This document shows, one piece after another, positions 28,317 to 37,239 of a DNA stretch of 64,000 nucleotides. The stretch's first letter is position 1, and each line of letters begins with the position of its first letter. A program made the position numbers and the translations under genes. The notes below the pieces were generated by a model. It had not been told where the DNA came from, did no database searches, and saw only the letters and a program-made list of their open reading frames with translations. This DNA is from Sulfurimonas sp. HSL3-7 (GTDB lineage Bacteria > Campylobacterota > Campylobacteria > Campylobacterales > Sulfurimonadaceae), in contig NZ_CP147919.1 in the NCBI RefSeq assembly GCF_039645985.1, positions 1 to 64,000 of the forward strand, written 5' to 3'.

Positions 28317-29216
28317 ATGGAACTGGGACTTACGCTTGTCGGGGATGCGACCGACACCACTCCTGCTGAAGCGAGCGCAGCTTTTCTGGAGCTCTGCCGA
28401 ACGGCGGAGCAGAGCGGTCTGCAGACCCTCTGGTTTACCGAACACCATCATAACCCCACACGAATGAGCTCAACGATCCCGGTGCTGATGGCGGCAGCCG
28501 GGGCACAGACGAGCTTGAATCTCGGGGCGGCGACGCTGTTGCCGGGACTGCATGACACCACCCGTATGGCGGAGTCGATGGGCACGCTCGAATCGCTCTA
28601 TCCGGGACGATTGCTATGGGGATTCGGCAAGGGGGGACGCAGTGAGATCCTCTATACCCATCTGGAGCATATCACGCCGGAAAATGCACGTGAAGAGATG
28701 ATGCGCAACCTGCGTTCTTTGCTGGCACTTCGGGGCAGCGAAGAGGTGATGCCGCCGCTCTCGCATGACACCCCATGGTTCGTGGCCACCCGCGATACCG
28801 CGGCAGTACAGCTGGCTGCCGAAAACGGACTTGGCGTGATGTTCGGCCATAAATGGCCGCTCGAAGAGCTTGTCGGGATTGTCTCTACCTACCGGTCGGC
28901 CCATCCGGAAGGGCGGGCCCCGGCCATCATGCTTTCGCGCTATTTTCTCTGCGACAGCGACGGGGAACAGGTGCAGCGGAGGATGACCGAGGAGGTGGGA
29001 AAACGGCGGGAACATATGCGCCGGAGGGGACGTTCGCTCGGTGAGGCGTCCGGAGAGGGTATCCGTTTCCGTGAGTCGCTGGTCGGCACACCCCAGGAGT
29101 GCCGTGAACGCATGGCCTATTTCAGAGCGATGGGCGTGACCCATCTGAGCCTGCGGCCTGTCTCCACATGTCACGAAGATACGGCAGCCTCGCTTGTCAT
29201 GCTTGCGCAGCGATAG
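28317..29216 (+). CDS. LLM-class flavin-dependent oxidoreductase 2
   Basis: 299-aa luciferase-like flavoprotein. The TIM-barrel landmarks are SGLQTLWFTEHHHNP near residue 35, LNLGAATLLPGLHD, YPGRLLWGFGKGG and GTPQECRERMAYFRAMGVTHLSLRP near the C-terminus. It starts 2 bp after the receptor stop, so it is within the operon. It is distantly similar to the protein at 22899-23894. Neither matches a named enzyme I can recognise, so the substrate is open. Oxidation of an organic ligand after metal delivery is one possibility, but this is inference. Confidence 0.8.
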   Translation: MELGLTLVGDATDTTPAEASAAFLELCRTAEQSGLQTLWFTEHHHNPTRMSSTIPVLMAAAGAQTSLNLGAATLLPGLHDTTRMAESMGTLESLYPGRLLWGFGKGGRSEILYTHLEHITPENAREEMMRNLRSLLALRGSEEVMPPLSHDTPWFVATRDTAAVQLAAENGLGVMFGHKWPLEELVGIVSTYRSAHPEGRAPAIMLSRYFLCDSDGEQVQRRMTEEVGKRREHMRRRGRSLGEASGEGIRFRESLVGTPQECRERMAYFRAMGVTHLSLRPVSTCHEDTAASLVMLAQR

Positions 29217-29246
29217 TGCTGTTAACTAAAAAATCAAGGAGTTACG

Positions 29247-29804
29247 ATGAATGAAGAGGCGATCTCTACCTTTAGAGAGTGCAATGTGAATGCCCGTTTT
29301 ACACCTGCGGGCGATGAGGTGAGGAAAGTTGAGCCGAAGGTCGACTTTGTCTACCCGGCGGTTCCTTTCCCTTCGAAACGGATCTTCGGTGCGATGGGAG
29401 AGGAACGGATCCAGGAGATGGTCTACCATCACCATGCCCTGCTTCGCAAGAGCGCCGTCGGGGAGATGTTCCCGGCCGACAATGCCGCTTTTGAAGCTGC
29501 CGTTCTCAAGACAGCCGACTTTTTTATTGAGGCAACGGGCGGTCCGAGCGTCTTTACATCGCAGTACGGCCATCCGGCGCTGCGTGAGCGCCATTTCCGC
29601 TTTCTGATCGATGAAAGAGCGCGGGAGATCTGGCTGATGATGTATAAAAAGACCCTCAAAGAGATCGCCTTTCCTAAAGAGCATCTCCGGGAGTTCTGGA
29701 GCTGGATCGAGCCCCTCTCGATCCGCATGATCAACCGCCGTACCGGTTTTGAGATGCCCAAGCGTTATCCGTTTGAGACCATTGCCCATGAGTTCGGGCT
29801 TTAA
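29247..29804 (+). CDS. truncated-hemoglobin-family protein
   Basis: 185 aa. The core resembles group III truncated globins: MVYHHHALLRKSAVGEMFP, FFIEATGGPSVFTSQYGHP, LRERHFRFLIDERAREIWLM, then MYKKTLKEI. The His within QYGHP or RERHF is the probable proximal heme ligand region. It is longer than the usual 120-130 aa because of an N-terminal extension (about 45 residues) and a C-terminal tail. No signal peptide, so cytoplasmic. AAGGAG precedes the ATG. Globins of this group handle oxygen or nitric oxide or act in redox steps. Its place between an LLM flavoprotein and molA is unusual. Confidence 0.72.
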   Translation: MNEEAISTFRECNVNARFTPAGDEVRKVEPKVDFVYPAVPFPSKRIFGAMGEERIQEMVYHHHALLRKSAVGEMFPADNAAFEAAVLKTADFFIEATGGPSVFTSQYGHPALRERHFRFLIDERAREIWLMMYKKTLKEIAFPKEHLREFWSWIEPLSIRMINRRTGFEMPKRYPFETIAHEFGL

Positions 29805-29813
29805 GGAGAGAAA

Positions 29814-30824
29814 ATGTTACGTATGATCCTGATATTTCTGCTGCTCGGCAGCACTTTTCATGCCCGCATGATAACCGATATGGCGGGACGCAGCGTGGAC
29901 GTCGAAGCGAACCTGACCCGCGTTTTCGGCTCCTCGCCGCCGACGACCTATCTGGTTGTCCTCTTTAAACCGGAGGCACTGGTGGGGCTGAACTTCCCGC
30001 TTGACAACCCGAACAACAGAGGTTCCGATATCCTCGATGCGCGCCTCAAGACACTTCCGATCCTCAAAGGGTGGCACGGCAACGCCGGTGGCAGCAGCGC
30101 CGAAAAGCTGCTTGAACGCAGGACCCAGTTGATCATCGGCTGGAACAACGCCTTTTTGAACAATATGATCGAAAAGAGCCTGCACGGTGCCGATATCCCG
30201 GTGATCTATGTGGAGCCTGATGATATGCAGAAGCTGCCGGCGACCTTTCGTTTCCTCGGAAAACTTTTTGAAAAAGAGCAGCGGGGCGAAGCGCTCGCTT
30301 CGTATGCCGAAACGGTCAACAGCCGTCTTGCATCGCTGCGTAAAGGGGTGAAAAAGCCCAAGAGTGTCTATTATGCTCTCGGTCCGAAAGGGCTTAACAG
30401 CGAATGCGACAACTCGTTCCATGCCAATTTTATCGAAGCGGCCGGGGCCGTCAATATCAACCATTGTGAACAAAGTTCGCTGATCGGGATGGAAGCGGTC
30501 TCCTTCGAATCGCTACTTGCCAGACAGCCCGATGCGATTCTGGTACAGGATAGGAACTTCTACCGTACCATCTTTGACGATCCTCAGTGGGGACTGCTGA
30601 GAGCGGTCAAGGAGAAGGCGGTCTATTATGTGCCGAAAACACCGATCAACTGGCTGGACCGTCCGCCTTCGTTTATGCGCCTGATCGGGACACAATGGCT
30701 GGCTGCCACCCTCTATCCGGAGCACTTTAAAGAGGATCTAAATGCCGAGATAACGCGCTTTTTCGACCTTTTTTTCGGCCGTTCCCTTGAAGAGCAGCAG
30801 CGCAGAAAGATGATGCAACCATGA
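29814..30824 (+). CDS. molA: MolA-like periplasmic molybdate/tungstate-binding protein 2
   Basis: 336-aa FecB/MolA-class binding protein. The signal peptide is about residues 1-17 (STFHA). MITDMAGRSVDVE is the usual start of the class. It shares LVGLNFPL, ECDNSFHANFIEAAG and NWLDRPPSFMR with the protein at 24841, with which it is the same length. The name follows Haemophilus influenzae MolA, a binding protein of this class for molybdate and tungstate with the FecCD-type MolBC. It overlaps the permease gene by 4 bp. AAGGAGA lies before the ATG. The two binding proteins sharing one permease could bind different forms of the metal. Confidence 0.72.
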   Translation: MLRMILIFLLLGSTFHARMITDMAGRSVDVEANLTRVFGSSPPTTYLVVLFKPEALVGLNFPLDNPNNRGSDILDARLKTLPILKGWHGNAGGSSAEKLLERRTQLIIGWNNAFLNNMIEKSLHGADIPVIYVEPDDMQKLPATFRFLGKLFEKEQRGEALASYAETVNSRLASLRKGVKKPKSVYYALGPKGLNSECDNSFHANFIEAAGAVNINHCEQSSLIGMEAVSFESLLARQPDAILVQDRNFYRTIFDDPQWGLLRAVKEKAVYYVPKTPINWLDRPPSFMRLIGTQWLAATLYPEHFKEDLNAEITRFFDLFFGRSLEEQQRRKMMQP

Positions 30825-31804
30825 GCAGGACCCTGAGCATCTCCGCATTGACGGGGGTATTGGTATTGAGCATGCTACTGGCGCTGGGAATAGGGAAGTA
30901 TCCTATCGGGCTTGACACCTGGAGTGCGTTGCTACAGGGAACGGCACCCGACATTGCGGGCAGTGTCGTTTTCGAACTGCGGCTGCCGAGAATCATCGCG
31001 GCCGTACTGGTCGGCGCGGCCCTGTCGGTTTCGGGAGCAGCGTTTCAGTCGATGTTCGTCAACCCGCTTGTATCACCTAGCCTGCTGGGGGTGCTTGCCG
31101 GAGCCTCGTTCGGTTCGGCATTGGGCATCCTGCTCTCCGAAAGCTGGTTCGTCGTACAGCTGCTCACTTTCGCTTTCGGCGGGATCGCGGTTCTCTTTGC
31201 GATGGGCATCGCGTTGATGTACCGCGGCAGCGGTATTCTGATACTCGTTCTTGGGGGGATTATCAGTACCTCGCTCTTTACCTCGCTGCTCTCCGTTATC
31301 AAATACACCGCCGACCCCTACGACCAGCTTCCTTCGATCGTCTACTGGCTGATGGGCTCGTTTGCGCTCGTCGAGCGCTCGACGCTGCTGGGTGTCGCCC
31401 TGCCGATGCTTCTGGGCATAGCGACGCTGATGCTGCTGTCGAAATATCTCAACGTCCTCAGCATGGGCGATGACGAAGCGCGTGCTCTCGGCGTGAACGT
31501 CCGCTGGATCCGCATTGCCGCGATTACCGCGGCAACCCTGATCAGTAGTCTCACGGTGGTGACGGCGGGGGTAATCGGCTGGGTGGGGCTTGTCATTCCT
31601 CACATCGCACGTATGGCGGTGGGGCCGGACAACAGGCTGTTGATCCCGACCAGCGCGCTGCTCGGCGGCACCTACCTGCTTCTGGTCGATACCCTATCAA
31701 GGACGATGTTTGATTCGGAGATCCCGATCGGCATCCTCACCTCTCTTGTCGGGATCCCGGCCTTTGTCATCATCCTCAGAAACGCCAAAAAAGGGTGGGG
31801 CTGA
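30821..31804 (+). CDS. molB: FecCD/MolB-type ABC transporter permease
   Basis: 327-aa inner-membrane permease of the BtuC/FecCD family with about ten membrane segments. Family motifs are LRLPRIIAAVLVGAALSVSG, NPLVSPSLLGVLAGA and, near the C-terminus, GWVGLVIPHIARM. H. influenzae MolB belongs to this family and carries molybdate/tungstate; most other members carry ferric siderophores or vitamin B12. The gene shares 4 bp with molA and one base with the ATPase gene. The assignment to Mo/W is based on the ModE-like operators and neighbouring genes, not on specificity residues. Confidence 0.8.
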   Translation: MSRTLSISALTGVLVLSMLLALGIGKYPIGLDTWSALLQGTAPDIAGSVVFELRLPRIIAAVLVGAALSVSGAAFQSMFVNPLVSPSLLGVLAGASFGSALGILLSESWFVVQLLTFAFGGIAVLFAMGIALMYRGSGILILVLGGIISTSLFTSLLSVIKYTADPYDQLPSIVYWLMGSFALVERSTLLGVALPMLLGIATLMLLSKYLNVLSMGDDEARALGVNVRWIRIAAITAATLISSLTVVTAGVIGWVGLVIPHIARMAVGPDNRLLIPTSALLGGTYLLLVDTLSRTMFDSEIPIGILTSLVGIPAFVIILRNAKKGWG

Positions 31805-32586
31805 TGCTGCGCGCCGAGAATATCCACTTCGCTTATGAACACGGCAAGGTGCTTGACGGGATTTCGTTCCATATCCGCCCGGGGGAGGTGGTCTCGCTGC
31901 TTGGCCCCAACGGAACCGGGAAGTCGACGCTGATCAGAATATTGACGGGGCTGAACGCGCCCGATGCCGGCCGGGTCCTTCTGGAGGGAAGAGATCTCCG
32001 TGAGATCTCTTTCGGTGAGCGGGCAAAAATGGTCGCCTATGTTCCGCAGTCGCACCGAAGCGCTTTCGGGTATGCGGTGCTTGACGTGGTGCTGATGGGG
32101 CGGATCGCTTCACAGTCGCTCTTTTCGCGATACAGCAGAGAAGACCGTGAAAAGGCAGAAGAGGCGCTCGAACGCGTCGGTATGCTGAAGTATGCCGGCA
32201 AGAGCTATACGATGCTCAGCGGGGGCGAACGCCAGCTGGTCCTGATCGCCCGTGCACTGGCACAGGGGGCGAGCCTCTTTATTATGGACGAACCGGTATC
32301 GGGGCTCGATTACGGCAACCAGCTGCGCTTGCTGCAGCAGATCGACGCACTGGCTTCGCAGGGGTACACCTTTTTGAAATCGACGCACTATCCCGACCAT
32401 GCGATGATGGTCTCGACGCGGGTGATCATGCTCCGCGACGGAACGGTACGCGCGGACGGTGCACCGAAAGAGGTGGTCACCCCGGAACGTATCGACGAGC
32501 TCTATGATGTCAGGGTATCGATGCATGACCACCCTTCGGGGATGCGTCTCTGCGTGCCAGATGCTTTCGGAGGAAAGCAGGTATGA
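31804..32586 (+). CDS. molC: FecE/MolC-type ABC transporter ATPase
   Basis: 260-aa ATPase for the FecCD-type permease. Walker A GPNGTGKST lies near residue 35, the signature MLSGGERQLV near 137 and Walker B LFIMDEPVSGLD near 157. A late H-loop histidine is in STHYPDHA. ATG 31804 is preferred because it shares one base with the permease stop (TGATG); an in-frame GTG at 31795 would lengthen the overlap. It overlaps the tonB gene by 4 bp, so importer and TonB machinery are translationally chained. Confidence 0.82.
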   Translation: MLRAENIHFAYEHGKVLDGISFHIRPGEVVSLLGPNGTGKSTLIRILTGLNAPDAGRVLLEGRDLREISFGERAKMVAYVPQSHRSAFGYAVLDVVLMGRIASQSLFSRYSREDREKAEEALERVGMLKYAGKSYTMLSGGERQLVLIARALAQGASLFIMDEPVSGLDYGNQLRLLQQIDALASQGYTFLKSTHYPDHAMMVSTRVIMLRDGTVRADGAPKEVVTPERIDELYDVRVSMHDHPSGMRLCVPDAFGGKQV

Positions 32587-33293
32587 AACGGCTGCTGTTT
32601 TTTTTCTTTCTGGCCTGCCTGAGCGTCTTCGGAGCGATCGCCGGGGTCGTGCACTATCCCGAACAGAGCACGGCTGAGGTGCACAAAAGCAACGAGGAGC
32701 CGGTCGTACTCACCTTCTATACACCGCCCAGACCGGAACCGGCCAAAAAAAGAAAGAGCGTTCCAAAAGAGGTGAAAAAAACGGCGCCGAAACCGCTTCC
32801 GAGGCCGAAAACGGAAACAAAGAGGGCAGATACGCTGAAACCCGAACCGCAGAAGATGGCACGCAAGACGGTGCCGGAACCAGCGGAGTCGTTGCCACCG
32901 AAGGTCCAGGAGGCGGTTCCGGCTGAAGAGGAAATGCCAGTGAGTGCCGTGCCGACGGAAGAGGCGGTCTCTCCTGAAGTACCGCAGCCTTCAAAAAGTG
33001 AGTCACAGCACATTGTCGAGGCCTATTACGGCAAGCTATACAGCAGGATAAGCCGCCAGAAGTACTATCCGCACCAGGCCAGACGCTTCGGTATCGAAGG
33101 GGAGGTCACTGTCGTTTTCTTTCTCGATTCTGAGGGGAAGATCATCGAGACGAAGCTTCTGAAAAAAAGCGGCAGCCGTCTTCTTGACCGTGCCGCGCTG
33201 GAGATATTCAGGCAGATAGAACAGTTCGAAAAGCCACCGGAGACGATGGTGAAACGCAGTTTTGAGATTACGATAGATTACCATCTAAGTTAG
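32583..33293 (+). CDS. tonB: TonB energy transducer
   Basis: 236 aa. It has an N-terminal membrane anchor (about 1-22), a Pro/Lys/Glu-rich spacer (about 40-135, many KP and EP steps) that spans the periplasm, and a C-terminal TonB domain (about 145-236: YYPHQARRFGIEGEVTVVFF, DRAALEIFRQIEQFEKPP). It transmits proton-motive force from ExbBD to outer-membrane receptors. It lies directly between molC and exbB in an operon with a receptor, so it probably serves the three local receptors. No other tonB is in the window. Confidence 0.88.
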   Translation: MKRLLFFFFLACLSVFGAIAGVVHYPEQSTAEVHKSNEEPVVLTFYTPPRPEPAKKRKSVPKEVKKTAPKPLPRPKTETKRADTLKPEPQKMARKTVPEPAESLPPKVQEAVPAEEEMPVSAVPTEEAVSPEVPQPSKSESQHIVEAYYGKLYSRISRQKYYPHQARRFGIEGEVTVVFFLDSEGKIIETKLLKKSGSRLLDRAALEIFRQIEQFEKPPETMVKRSFEITIDYHLS

Positions 33294-33301
33294 GAGAGAT
33301 C

Positions 33302-33853
33302 ATGGAAGAGATTATTAGTTTTATCGTGCAGAGCGACTGGGTCGTCAAGACTTTTTTCGGTGCCAGTATCATTTTGCTGACGCTAACGGCCGACCGTCTT
33401 TACGAGCTGGCCCGTACGCATCGGGAAATGACGCGTATCGAGGCGGACCCGCATGCTGCGGTGCGGGAGACGTCGCCGCTGCAGACATTGTTAAGAGGCG
33501 ACTGGGGGGACGAGCGTGGGCTCGATCTTCTGCTGAGCCGGTTCGAGCAGCAGCTCCAGCGCTACAGTACGGTGCTGGGGCTCATTGCCGTTCTTGCTCC
33601 GATGCTGGGACTTATAGGGACCTTTCTGGGGGTTTTTCAGGTCTTTGACGGGGTATCAAGCGTCGGTCTGAGCGATCCCAAAGTGATCGCAGGCGGTATC
33701 CGCAAGGTGCTCGTAGACACGGTAGCCGGGCTGAGCATCGCGATCCCGGCCATGGCGGCATTCAAGAGCTTCGAGGTCTGGACGCTTTCGCTCTCGCTGC
33801 GTGCAGAGGCGCTGCTGATGAGTCGGCAAAAGGGTGCTGATGGCACGGCGTAG
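33302..33853 (+). CDS. exbB: ExbB/TolQ-family proton channel subunit
   Basis: 183 aa with three membrane segments (about 12-32, 90-115, 135-160). MotA/TolQ/ExbB family motifs are LGLIAVLAPMLGLIGTFLGVFQVF and ADTVAGLSIAIPAMAAF-like VDTVAGLSIAIPA. Forms the proton-conducting complex with ExbD that drives TonB. The first gene of the pair starts 8 bp after tonB with GGAGAG upstream. Compared with E. coli ExbB it is shorter, as is common in this phylum. Confidence 0.85.
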   Translation: MEEIISFIVQSDWVVKTFFGASIILLTLTADRLYELARTHREMTRIEADPHAAVRETSPLQTLLRGDWGDERGLDLLLSRFEQQLQRYSTVLGLIAVLAPMLGLIGTFLGVFQVFDGVSSVGLSDPKVIAGGIRKVLVDTVAGLSIAIPAMAAFKSFEVWTLSLSLRAEALLMSRQKGADGTA

Positions 33854-34256
33854 GCGCAGGGTCAACTTTGCGATGGACATCGCACCGGTCAACCTGATCG
33901 ACCTGGTGCTGATACTGCTGATCTTTTTTATCACGACGACCACCTTTCTCAACATAAAGCTGATCGAACTGGCCCTGCCAAGTGCCGAAGGAGAGGTGAT
34001 GGAGAGCGATAAAAAACCGCTGGTAATCTCTATAGACCGGGAAGGGACGCTCTTCGTGGACAAGGAAGAGCTCTGTTTCGATGCGCTGCCCGAGCTGCTG
34101 AAAGCGCGTCATCAGCACAATCCGAAGCTTGAAGTGGTGATCGCTGCAGACGCGAAGAGCCGTCACGAAAGTTTCGTCAAAGCGGTTTCGGCCGTCAAAA
34201 ATGAAGATATCGGGCGTATCGGGATCATTACCGATACGCCGAACGAGGAGAAATAA
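33840..34256 (+). CDS. exbD: ExbD/TolR-family protein
   Basis: 138 aa. A short basic cytoplasmic start (MARRRRRVNFAMDIAP) precedes one membrane segment NLIDLVLILLIFFITTTTF, whose Asp (residue about 20) is the proton-carrying carboxylate of the family, and a periplasmic domain follows. ATG 33840 is chosen over GTG 33834. It overlaps exbB by 14 bp and cytochrome c by one base, consistent with coupled translation. Confidence 0.85.
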   Translation: MARRRRRVNFAMDIAPVNLIDLVLILLIFFITTTTFLNIKLIELALPSAEGEVMESDKKPLVISIDREGTLFVDKEELCFDALPELLKARHQHNPKLEVVIAADAKSRHESFVKAVSAVKNEDIGRIGIITDTPNEEK

Positions 34257-34660
34257 TGAAAAGATCTATCACCGTTTTCGCATTTGCTGCGATTTTGACT
34301 ACCAATGCGTTTGGCGGCGAGCCTTCAAAGGGCGAGGCCCTATTTGATGCGAAATGCGCCGCATGCCATATCAAGACACGTCCGACACCGGAGAAGAAAA
34401 AGGGTCTGACAGCGCCGCCGGCGATGGGGGTGATGTTTCATGTCAAAGCGGCGTTCAGTGACCGGAAGGCCGCGACGGCCTTTGTCTCGGACTACGCCCT
34501 AAACCCTTCTGAGAAAAAGGCCAAATGCCTGCCGCGTTCAATCCGGCGTTTCGGGGTGATGCCGTCGCAAAAAGGTGCCGTCACGGAGGCGGAACTCTCC
34601 CTGATCGCCGACTACCTCTACGACAACTTCCCGTCGAAAGGCTTTCGCCACAGCCGTTGA
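34256..34660 (+). CDS. periplasmic monoheme cytochrome c
   Basis: 134 aa with a signal peptide (about 1-20, TNAFG-GE) and one heme-attachment motif CAACH near residue 35. A distal Met in FGVMPSQKG is a likely second iron ligand. The domain looks like class I cytochrome c with a C-terminal helix (LSLIADYLYDNF). It is the last gene of the ModE-linked operon, starting in the ATGA overlap with exbD. Its partner is unknown. A link to redox handling of the imported metal or to a molybdoenzyme is inference only. Confidence 0.82.
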   Translation: MKRSITVFAFAAILTTNAFGGEPSKGEALFDAKCAACHIKTRPTPEKKKGLTAPPAMGVMFHVKAAFSDRKAATAFVSDYALNPSEKKAKCLPRSIRRFGVMPSQKGAVTEAELSLIADYLYDNFPSKGFRHSR

Positions 34661-34684
34661 GGCTGCCGTAGCACATTTCAAGGA

Positions 34685-35311
34685 TCAGCGTACAAAATGG
34701 GCCATGAAGCCTCTCTCGTCGCGTGTGATCTCGATTTCGGAGGCGTCCAGGGCCATGACCCCTGCTACCAGCCGTTTTGCCGCATCGGGCACGCTGTGGC
34801 GTTTGATGCGCTCCTGCCACTGCGGGTCGCGCAGCGCCATCTTCGCAAATACCTCCTTTTTTATTTCGGCATTGCCGAAACCGCCGCCGATAAAGGCGTG
34901 ACCGCCAGGACGCAGTACACGCAAGATCTCTGCAACCGCTTTTTCCGGCGTGTTCCAAAACGGGAAGGAACCCCTGCTGATCACAAGGTCGACGCTTGCG
35001 TCGGGGAGTCCGATGGCATGGACATCGCTGCAGAGTGTCGAAGTACGTTCGGCGAGGCCGCAGCCCTGTGCATGGTTTTCGGCGAGTTCGAGCATCGCCT
35101 CAGAAATGTCAAGATAGGTGACGCAGAAGCGGCTCTGCTGCGCCAGGGCTCTGCCGAGCCAGCCGCTGCCGCAGCCGAGGTCGAGGCAGTGCCCCTCCTG
35201 CATGCCGCAGCTCTCCAGGATCCTGCCGGCCATAACGGGGTAGAGCGGGGCAAAGACCTCTCTTGCGATCGCATCGAAACGCTGCGGTGCCCCTGTTTTA
35301 CGCATCGCCAT
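34685..35311 (-). CDS. class I SAM-dependent methyltransferase 2
   Basis: 208 aa of the Methyltransf_11 type. CLDLGCGSGWLGRALA lies near residue 46, then YLDISEAMLELA and VDLVISRGSFPFW near 107, and LRVLRPGGHAFIGG. The substrate is unknown. The start shares one base with the receptor stop (TGATG on this strand), so it is translated after TonB receptor 2. It converges with the cytochrome gene with a 24-bp gap. This is the second methyltransferase tied to a ModE-like operator in the window. Confidence 0.82.
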   Translation of the reverse strand: MAMRKTGAPQRFDAIAREVFAPLYPVMAGRILESCGMQEGHCLDLGCGSGWLGRALAQQSRFCVTYLDISEAMLELAENHAQGCGLAERTSTLCSDVHAIGLPDASVDLVISRGSFPFWNTPEKAVAEILRVLRPGGHAFIGGGFGNAEIKKEVFAKMALRDPQWQERIKRHSVPDAAKRLVAGVMALDASEIEITRDERGFMAHFVR

Positions 35312-37239
35312 CAGAATGCCAGCCTGTAGCTGGCACCGACGACACGCCCCATGCTGGGAAAACCGTAGATCGATTCGTAATCGTCATCGGCAAGGTTGCG
35401 TGCATAGAGCTGCACTTTGTTGTCGACACTGAGGGCCCTGAATGCGTATCCGAGTGAGAGATCGACGTTGGTGTAGCCGCCGGCGTCGCCGGTACCGGCT
35501 TTGTTGACCGTTTCAAACCGGTCGACATAATAGGCGCCAAGCGTCGCTTCATAGCCGTTCTGACGGTAGCTGACGACCCCGTTGAAGGTGGAGTTCGGGA
35601 TGCGGTTGTCGAGAAGCTCGTCGTTGTTGGCGTTGTAGCTGTAGGAGAGCTGGTACGAGAGGTGAGAGAGCGTTCCCGCCAGCGCCAGCTCCGCACCGTA
35701 CTCATGCCAGCTTTTGTCGCTGTAGACGTTGACCAGTTCGGTCGGATCTTCAGGATCAGGGTGCTGCGATGAGACGTAGGGCGCGTCCATGACATTGAGG
35801 AAATAGAGGCTGAGGCGCGGTCTGAGAAATACAAAACTGCTGTTCTCCCAGCCTCCTTCGATGTTATAACGTCTGCTGGCAGGGAGGGAAGAGCTGTCTT
35901 CGGTCTCGACATCGGGTGCGTTCTGGGTGCTAAGCCGGGATCGGATGAAGAGCGCACTGCTTTTTGTATAGTCCCATCGTCCCCCGACCGCGACCGCCAT
36001 GACAGGCTCGTAACTCTGGTCTTCGATGCGCACTTTTTTCGGCCCGATCTGTTCGTACCCGATATCGATCCACGTTTTGTCTACGCGCAGACCGGCATCA
36101 AGGCTGAACGCACCGAGCTGCCACTCGTCCTGGATAAAGATACCGGCGGTACGCTCTTTTTTCTCCCATCCGGTATAAAAGTATTCGCCGGTCGGGGTAT
36201 GCCACCAGATCCCTTCGAGACCGGCACGCAGGGTATGGTCGCCCAACGAGACGGCGTGATCGAGCCGCAGATCATCGAAGTTCTCGCGCTGCTCCTCTGT
36301 CGCATGGTAGTCGGGGTCGCTCCACTTTTCCTGCTGCAGCTGGGAATTAAGATAGCTGTGGGCATAGGAGAGCGATGTGACGCCGTAAGAAGAGGTGTAG
36401 CCCAGTTTGGCAGAGCCCTCCGCGATCCGCATCGGGTCATAGCTCCATTTGGCGTCGCTCACCCCCGGGGTGGTGCTTCGCTGCAGCTCCTGGACCGTAT
36501 CCGTGAGAAAGGCCTGTGCGTCGAAAGTCCAATTGCCGAAGAAGAGCCCGCCTTTGGCATAGAGTGAACGTTTTTCAAAGCCGGTCGTCCAGTCTGGGTC
36601 ACCGTTGCTCTTGTCATAGTCGGCGATGAAGTTCAGGTAGCCGTTCTCGCCGAGCGTGCCTGCCATCGCGTTGACATGTTTTCGGTCGAAACTCTCCCCC
36701 TGCAGCAGCAGGGTCCCCTCACTGCTTATGGAGGGAAGTCTTGTTTCGATAACAAGGTAGCCGGCATCATCGCCGCCGATCAGACCACCGGTTCCGTTGG
36801 GAAGCGGTCCCAGGTTCAACGTAGCAGAATCCCGAACGATGCGGATGCGTTCGATCGCTTCGACCGGAAGGGTGGCAAGTATCCTGCTGGTGACAGCGGC
36901 AGGGATGTAGATTCCGTCGATAATGATCCCCAGAGAGCGGTTGCCCCGGACTTTGACCCATGCAGGGGCTTTGCGCCCCTGTCTCTGGATAAAAACAGAG
37001 CTGGCATACTGCAGCACATCAAAGATATCGGAGGGGTTCAGGGCCTCGATCGTCTCGCGGGTGATGGTCTCTTCAAGCGTTGAAGCGCTTTTCGGTAGCG
37101 AGGTGTTACGCGATGGGACGATGCCTTCGGACGATACCGTAATCGGAGCAGTGGCAACATCGACACTCCCAAGGGGGACGGTGGTTCCGCCGTAAAGCAG
37201 TGCCGACGCCGACAGACTGATCACATATAGTTTTCGCAT
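35311..37239 (-). CDS. TonB-dependent outer-membrane receptor 2
   Basis: 642 aa from ATG 37239, chosen because AAGGAAA lies just upstream; longer in-frame starts lack it. The signal peptide ends near residue 17 (SALLYGG). The TonB-box-like region is followed by a plug (ETIEALNPSDIFDVLQYASSV, VRGNRSLGIIIDGIYIP, IERIRIVRDSATLNLGP), then a barrel ending YRLAF. The plug contains a Gly-rich stretch (LPNGTGGLIGGDDAG) not seen in receptors 1 and 3. A ModE-like palindrome lies about 150 bp upstream. The ligand is inferred as a molybdenum/tungsten species. Confidence 0.86.
   Translation of the reverse strand: MRKLYVISLSASALLYGGTTVPLGSVDVATAPITVSSEGIVPSRNTSLPKSASTLEETITRETIEALNPSDIFDVLQYASSVFIQRQGRKAPAWVKVRGNRSLGIIIDGIYIPAAVTSRILATLPVEAIERIRIVRDSATLNLGPLPNGTGGLIGGDDAGYLVIETRLPSISSEGTLLLQGESFDRKHVNAMAGTLGENGYLNFIADYDKSNGDPDWTTGFEKRSLYAKGGLFFGNWTFDAQAFLTDTVQELQRSTTPGVSDAKWSYDPMRIAEGSAKLGYTSSYGVTSLSYAHSYLNSQLQQEKWSDPDYHATEEQRENFDDLRLDHAVSLGDHTLRAGLEGIWWHTPTGEYFYTGWEKKERTAGIFIQDEWQLGAFSLDAGLRVDKTWIDIGYEQIGPKKVRIEDQSYEPVMAVAVGGRWDYTKSSALFIRSRLSTQNAPDVETEDSSSLPASRRYNIEGGWENSSFVFLRPRLSLYFLNVMDAPYVSSQHPDPEDPTELVNVYSDKSWHEYGAELALAGTLSHLSYQLSYSYNANNDELLDNRIPNSTFNGVVSYRQNGYEATLGAYYVDRFETVNKAGTGDAGGYTNVDLSLGYAFRALSVDNKVQLYARNLADDDYESIYGFPSMGRVVGASYRLAF

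Noticed and set aside
24841-34660. Reading the FecB/FecCD/TonB operon as ferric-siderophore uptake
   Set aside because: Not excluded, but no Fur-like box was noticed, while ModE-like palindromes flank the operon and MolABC is a known FecCD-type Mo/W importer.
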